In this document: in pieces, positions 61,047 to 64,000 of the stretch
Layout of the letters: every line of letters begins with the position of its first letter
How positions within the stretch are numbered: position 1 is the first letter of the stretch
Assembly: GCA_040880125.1 (NCBI GenBank)
Contig: JBBDJB010000054.1
Coordinates: 124,001-188,000, forward strand
DNA length: 64,000 bases
Reading direction: 5' to 3'
Origin: JBBDJB01 sp040880125
Lineage (GTDB): Bacteria; Planctomycetota; Planctomycetia; Pirellulales; JBBDJB01
Notes under the pieces: generated by a model
Told to the model about the DNA's origin: nothing
The model's database searches: none
Seen by the model: the letters and a program-made list of their open reading frames with translations, nothing else
Position numbers and translations under genes: made by a program

Positions 61047-61850
61047 ATGCGAATAGCGCTGAAAGTCGTAAATGGAGCACACGTCGGCAAACAGATCACG
61101 TTGACGAAACAAACGTTTCTCATCGGTCGGTCGGAAGACTGCCATCTCCGTCCGGCTAGCGACGTGATCAGCCGACACCACTGCGCGCTGATCGTGGACG
61201 GCGGATACGTCGGCTTGCGCGATTTCGGCAGCAAGAACGGCACCTACGTCAACGGCGAGCGCGTCTCCGGCGAGTGCGAACTGAACGCAGGCGACACGGT
61301 CAAGGTCGGCCCGCTGCAGTTCGAGATTGTCATCGAGCACCGCGTCGGGGGCGAGCGTCGTCCCGCGGTGCGGGGCATCGAGGATGTCGCCGCGCGGACT
61401 GCCGCGTCGGGACAGAACGAGGACGAGGAAGACATCAGCCAGTGGTTGACGACCGCCGAGGATGCGACATCTCCAACGCGAGACACGCAGCCACTGAAGC
61501 GGATGGACGATACCGGCCGCATTGAGTTGCCTGCCCAGTCCGCGGCCTCCAGTGATGCCCCCCCGCCAGAGCCGCGTGAACAACAGGCCGCGGCTCGCAA
61601 TGACCAGGCGCATCCGCCAGCGAACGCTCCTCACGCGGCCCCAACGGTCCCGCAGCAAAAGAAGGCTTCCGCCGCTCCGCCTCCTCCGGAGGCTCACCCC
61701 CCGGCTCAGCAGCCAGCGTCGGAAAAGCGACGCGACAACAAGGTTCCGAAGACTGAGCCGGGTAAGCTGCCACGGCTGCCCTCTAGCCAAGGCAAGGACA
61801 GCAGCGACGCGGCCGCTGATATCCTGCGCAAGCTCAGCCGCCGCCGCTAA
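61047..61850 (+). CDS. FHA-domain protein
   Basis: 267 residues. Residues 1-95 are a forkhead-associated domain: TLTKQTFLIGRSEDCHLRP (the GR motif), VISRHHCAL (SRxH) and LRDFGSKNGTYVNGERV (the S/NG-T motif) that binds phosphothreonine. The remainder is low-complexity, Pro/Ala/Gln-rich (SDAPPPEPREQQAAAR), likely disordered, with a short basic helix at the end (DAAADILRKLSRRR). It may read signals from a Ser/Thr kinase, which planctomycetes have in large numbers; none is next to it. Confidence 0.9.
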   Translation: MRIALKVVNGAHVGKQITLTKQTFLIGRSEDCHLRPASDVISRHHCALIVDGGYVGLRDFGSKNGTYVNGERVSGECELNAGDTVKVGPLQFEIVIEHRVGGERRPAVRGIEDVAARTAASGQNEDEEDISQWLTTAEDATSPTRDTQPLKRMDDTGRIELPAQSAASSDAPPPEPREQQAAARNDQAHPPANAPHAAPTVPQQKKASAAPPPPEAHPPAQQPASEKRRDNKVPKTEPGKLPRLPSSQGKDSSDAAADILRKLSRRR

Positions 61851-62136
61851 TCTGGGTGGCGCTGTGGATGTCCGATCGCGCGGTGTGGCGGGCAACTTTT
61901 CCGATGGGGCAAAGACCTCCGCGGGCGCCGCATCTTTTTTCATCCGGCGCGCTGACGATCCCGCAATCCAGCAGCCGATATACGGCTCAGACGGAGCCGC
62001 TTTGCCCGTTTGCCGCCGCTACCCAGCCTACGTATAGTAGTTTGTAACGCGCTTCGGCCGCGTGGCTCATCAGCAAGGCTAACCGCCGCGGATCGACGCG
62101 TTCTACAACTGAGAGCTACTCGAAAAGAGGTGACTC

Positions 62137-62388
62137 GTGCCCGCGAATCCTGCACCGCGACGAGAACCAAAGGCGGCATTGCTCGGATTGGGCCTGGATG
62201 CTCAGGACGGGCATACGCGGATCACGCGCGGCAAGAACTTCTTTTTGGCCGGTGGCTCGCAGGAAACGCATGCCCGGATGCAGGAAACGGCCGTCAAAAT
62301 CAACGAGCACCTGGACCGCAAAGGCAAACGGCTGGAGGAAGTCTCGGTGCGCGAGCTCCGCGACATCTGCCAGCAGGCGTGCGAGTAG
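62137..62388 (+). CDS. Small cytoplasmic protein of unknown function
   Basis: 83 residues from a GTG at 62137, preceded by GAGGTG 4 nt away. No signal peptide or membrane segment. The sequence has KAALLGLGLDAQDGHTRITRGKNFFLAGGSQETHARMQETAVKINEHLDRKGKRLEEVSV in the middle and a helical end (VRELRDICQQACE). Its codon use and strong ribosome-binding site support a real gene. I do not recognise it. Confidence 0.75.
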   Translation: MPANPAPRREPKAALLGLGLDAQDGHTRITRGKNFFLAGGSQETHARMQETAVKINEHLDRKGKRLEEVSVRELRDICQQACE

Positions 62389-62608
62389 CTTCCGCTGCGG
62401 GCTGGATTCGCCTTCGCCTCGGCGTGAGTGCCGGCCTTTCGGCTGCCCGAATCTCGGAATCGCCTACGGTAAATTCGCTGGCCACCGCTCCCCCGCAGGC
62501 CCTAAAATCAAACCGGCTCGGGCGGCTGTCGACCAGTTGTGCTGAAACCGCCCGGCGAGTGACGGGGTATCGCTTATCGACCGGACTCGGCCGGGGGAGT
62601 ATTTCGGT

Positions 62609-63175
62609 TTGTCGGATGATGTCAAAGCCCTGGTTCAGCGGTGCCTTGATGGTGATCAGGACGCGATCCGGCTCTTGGTCCGCCAGTACCAGGGGCAGGT
62701 GTTCGGGCTTTGCTATCGCATGCTGAGTCACCGCCAGGACGCCGAGGACGTGGCGCAGGAGACCTTCGCCCGGGTGATGCGCCATCTGCACACCTGGGAT
62801 GGAGAGCGCCCCTTTGAGCCATGGCTGTTGGCGATCGCCGGCAATCGTTGCCGCACACACTTGGCGCGCCGTGGAAAACGCCCCAGGGCCGTCGAGTTGA
62901 TCGAGGTGTCGGACGACCGGCCCGCCGACCTACAGGCGGCGCGGCAGCTTGCCGAGGAATTGCAGCGGGCGCTGGCCGGCCTGCGGGAAGAGTATCGTCA
63001 GGCCTTCCGGCTGTTTCACGAACAACAACGAAGCTACGCCGAGATCGGGGAGATCCTGGATTGCCCCGTCGGCACCGTCAAGACGTGGGTGCACCGCGCA
63101 CGGGGCGAACTGGTCAGCCAGTTGCGCAGCCGCAAGGTGGTGGAGGAGGTGCGTCATGCAGTGCGAAAAGTTTGA
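62609..63175 (+). CDS. ECF-type RNA polymerase sigma factor
   Basis: 188 residues from a TTG at 62609, with GGGGGAG 8-9 nt upstream. Region 2: ALVQRCLDGDQDAIRLLVRQYQGQVFGLCYRMLSHRQDAEDVAQETFARVMRHLHTW (the DAEDVAQETF motif). Region 4: LREEYRQAFRLFHEQQRSYAEIGEILDCPVGTVKTWVHRARGEL, a helix-turn-helix for the -35 element. It belongs to the RpoE-like sigma-70 group. The next gene overlaps its 3' end and is a probable anti-sigma factor, so this sigma should be held inactive until a signal releases it. Confidence 0.94.
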   Translation: MSDDVKALVQRCLDGDQDAIRLLVRQYQGQVFGLCYRMLSHRQDAEDVAQETFARVMRHLHTWDGERPFEPWLLAIAGNRCRTHLARRGKRPRAVELIEVSDDRPADLQAARQLAEELQRALAGLREEYRQAFRLFHEQQRSYAEIGEILDCPVGTVKTWVHRARGELVSQLRSRKVVEEVRHAVRKV

Positions 63176-63842
63176 ATCGCAGTTGAACGAAGTGCTCGAC
63201 CGCCGCGCTATGGTGGAGAACGAAGCGGAGCTCGTGCGGCACGCCCGCGTGTGCGATCGCTGTGGCGAACTGCTGGCCGGGTATGAAACCTTGCTGGACG
63301 GAGTGGAACTGCTGCACGTGCCCGAGATCAACGTGGACCTGGGCGAGCGCGTGGTGGCGGAGCTTGCCCGCGATCGTGCATCTGCCGGCGCGTGGCGCAG
63401 TCCGGCGGTCATCGGCGGGCTGTTTGCTCTGGCCGCCGCGCTGATGCTGGCCGCCGTGCCGCTGGCACTGTGGGGCCCGGGCGGTGGCTCAGCGGATCAG
63501 GTGGTCGAACGGGCGACTGCGGCCGACCGCCAGCCGGGCGAACCGGTCACTGCGTTGCCGGGAAATAGCTCTTTGGCAGACGTGCCGACCCTGGCGGTCG
63601 ACCGGCTCTGCTACGACGCCGGTCAGGCTATGGCCCGCCTGCCGCGCTATGCGGATGCGGTGCTCCGCGTCGACGGGATTCGCCCGCTGACCAACTCCGT
63701 GACCTATGCGATAGATTCCCTGCGGAGCACGTTGACCGACCGCCCTCGTCCGGCGGAATCGACCGATTCGCCAGCCGACACGCGCGCGAGTTGGCGGAGG
63801 CCGCCGGTGCGCCTGACGCAAGAGGTTTGCGGTATCTGCTAG
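63156..63842 (+). CDS. Probable anti-sigma factor, membrane-bound, zinc-finger type
   Basis: 228 residues from the ATG at 63156, which lies inside the sigma gene and follows GGAGGAGGT, so translation is coupled. The N-terminal part has the zinc-binding anti-sigma pattern His-x3-Cys-x2-Cys (HARVCDRCGELL), then a membrane helix (AVIGGLFALAAALMLAAVPLALW), and a periplasmic tail. It is therefore likely to bind the sigma factor at the membrane. The C-terminus ends in VCGIC. The tail is not a known sensor domain. Confidence 0.85.
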   Translation: MQCEKFESQLNEVLDRRAMVENEAELVRHARVCDRCGELLAGYETLLDGVELLHVPEINVDLGERVVAELARDRASAGAWRSPAVIGGLFALAAALMLAAVPLALWGPGGGSADQVVERATAADRQPGEPVTALPGNSSLADVPTLAVDRLCYDAGQAMARLPRYADAVLRVDGIRPLTNSVTYAIDSLRSTLTDRPRPAESTDSPADTRASWRRPPVRLTQEVCGIC

Positions 63843-63915
63843 TTCCCGCGGGCACGCCTGGGCAACGTGAGCCGTGGCAGGCCGCACGCGCCGGGTGCCA
63901 CAGCGCAATGGGTGC

Positions 63916-63938
63916 CACGGCGGGCTTGTCCCGCCGTG
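63916..63938. repeat. CACGGCGGG hairpin repeat
   Basis: Arms CACGGCGGG and CCCGCCGTG, loop CTTGT, after the anti-sigma gene. Could act as a terminator stem but lacks a T run. Confidence 0.7.
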
Positions 63939-64000
63939 CCCGCTGGGTCGTTGGTGCAACGCTCACAGGCCAGACCCGGCCCGAACGATTCTTTCTGTTC

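Overview
The window looks like chromosomal DNA of a GC-rich planctomycete, probably Pirellulales-like (inference). The signs are many Tat-exported proteins (Gfo/Idh/MocA oxidoreductase, sugar isomerase, molybdo-enzyme subunit), two PEP-CTERM proteins, a squalene-hopene cyclase/HpnH/HpnG cluster, formylmethanofuran dehydrogenase-type C1 genes in a bacterium, VCBS/FG-GAP and leucine-rich-repeat secreted proteins, an HtrA-like family with a nested PDZ, and many short palindromic intergenic repeats. No rRNA, tRNA, CRISPR array, phage or complete insertion sequence was seen.

Layout. 1-3180 (minus): three-gene molybdenum hydroxylase operon, cut by the left edge. 3.6-11.5 kb: mostly secreted or membrane proteins of unknown or loosely known function, ending with a Tat-exported oxidoreductase. 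11.6-17.6 kb: DUF2071 protein, LptF/LptG-type permease, a candidate small RNA, and a histidine kinase with a sigma-54 response regulator. 18.1-21.7 kb: lexA with a probable self-operator, divergent from two HtrA-like genes, one intact and one with a degenerate catalytic triad. 22-27 kb: zinc-ribbon membrane protein, cytochrome c, VCBS protein, GNAT, Tat-exported isomerase. 27.0-31.4 kb (minus): hopanoid genes hpnG, hpnH, shc. 31.6-37.7 kb: PEP-CTERM protein, SDR plus GH88 pair for unsaturated-uronide metabolism, Tat-exported unknown. 38.0-43.9 kb (minus): fwdA, fwdB, fwdD-like, aldehyde:ferredoxin oxidoreductase and MoaD-like carrier, an apparent pterin-metal C1/aldehyde module lacking fwdC and ftr here. 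44-52 kb: glycosyltransferase, sialate O-acetylesterase, small proteins, thioredoxin fold protein, phosphoesterase, VIT/CCC1 transporter, universal stress protein. 52.2-54.0 kb: divergent epmB and efp, bracketed on both sides by the same composite inverted-repeat element. 55.2-60.6 kb: gcvT-gcvH-gcvPA-gcvPB-lipoate ligase operon. 61-64 kb: FHA protein, small protein, ECF sigma factor and its probable anti-sigma factor.

The main points for a second look are: the molybdenum hydroxylase Fe-S subunit whose four N-terminal cluster cysteines are all serine; the AOR/Fwd gene cluster; about 80-90 bp inverted-repeat elements, often in pairs, two of which flank epmB/efp; several families of perfect small hairpins; a candidate sRNA with its own promoter and terminator; a response regulator that seems to start on ATC; and a likely LexA box. 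All functional calls come from reading motifs and from knowledge of the families; no database search was run.
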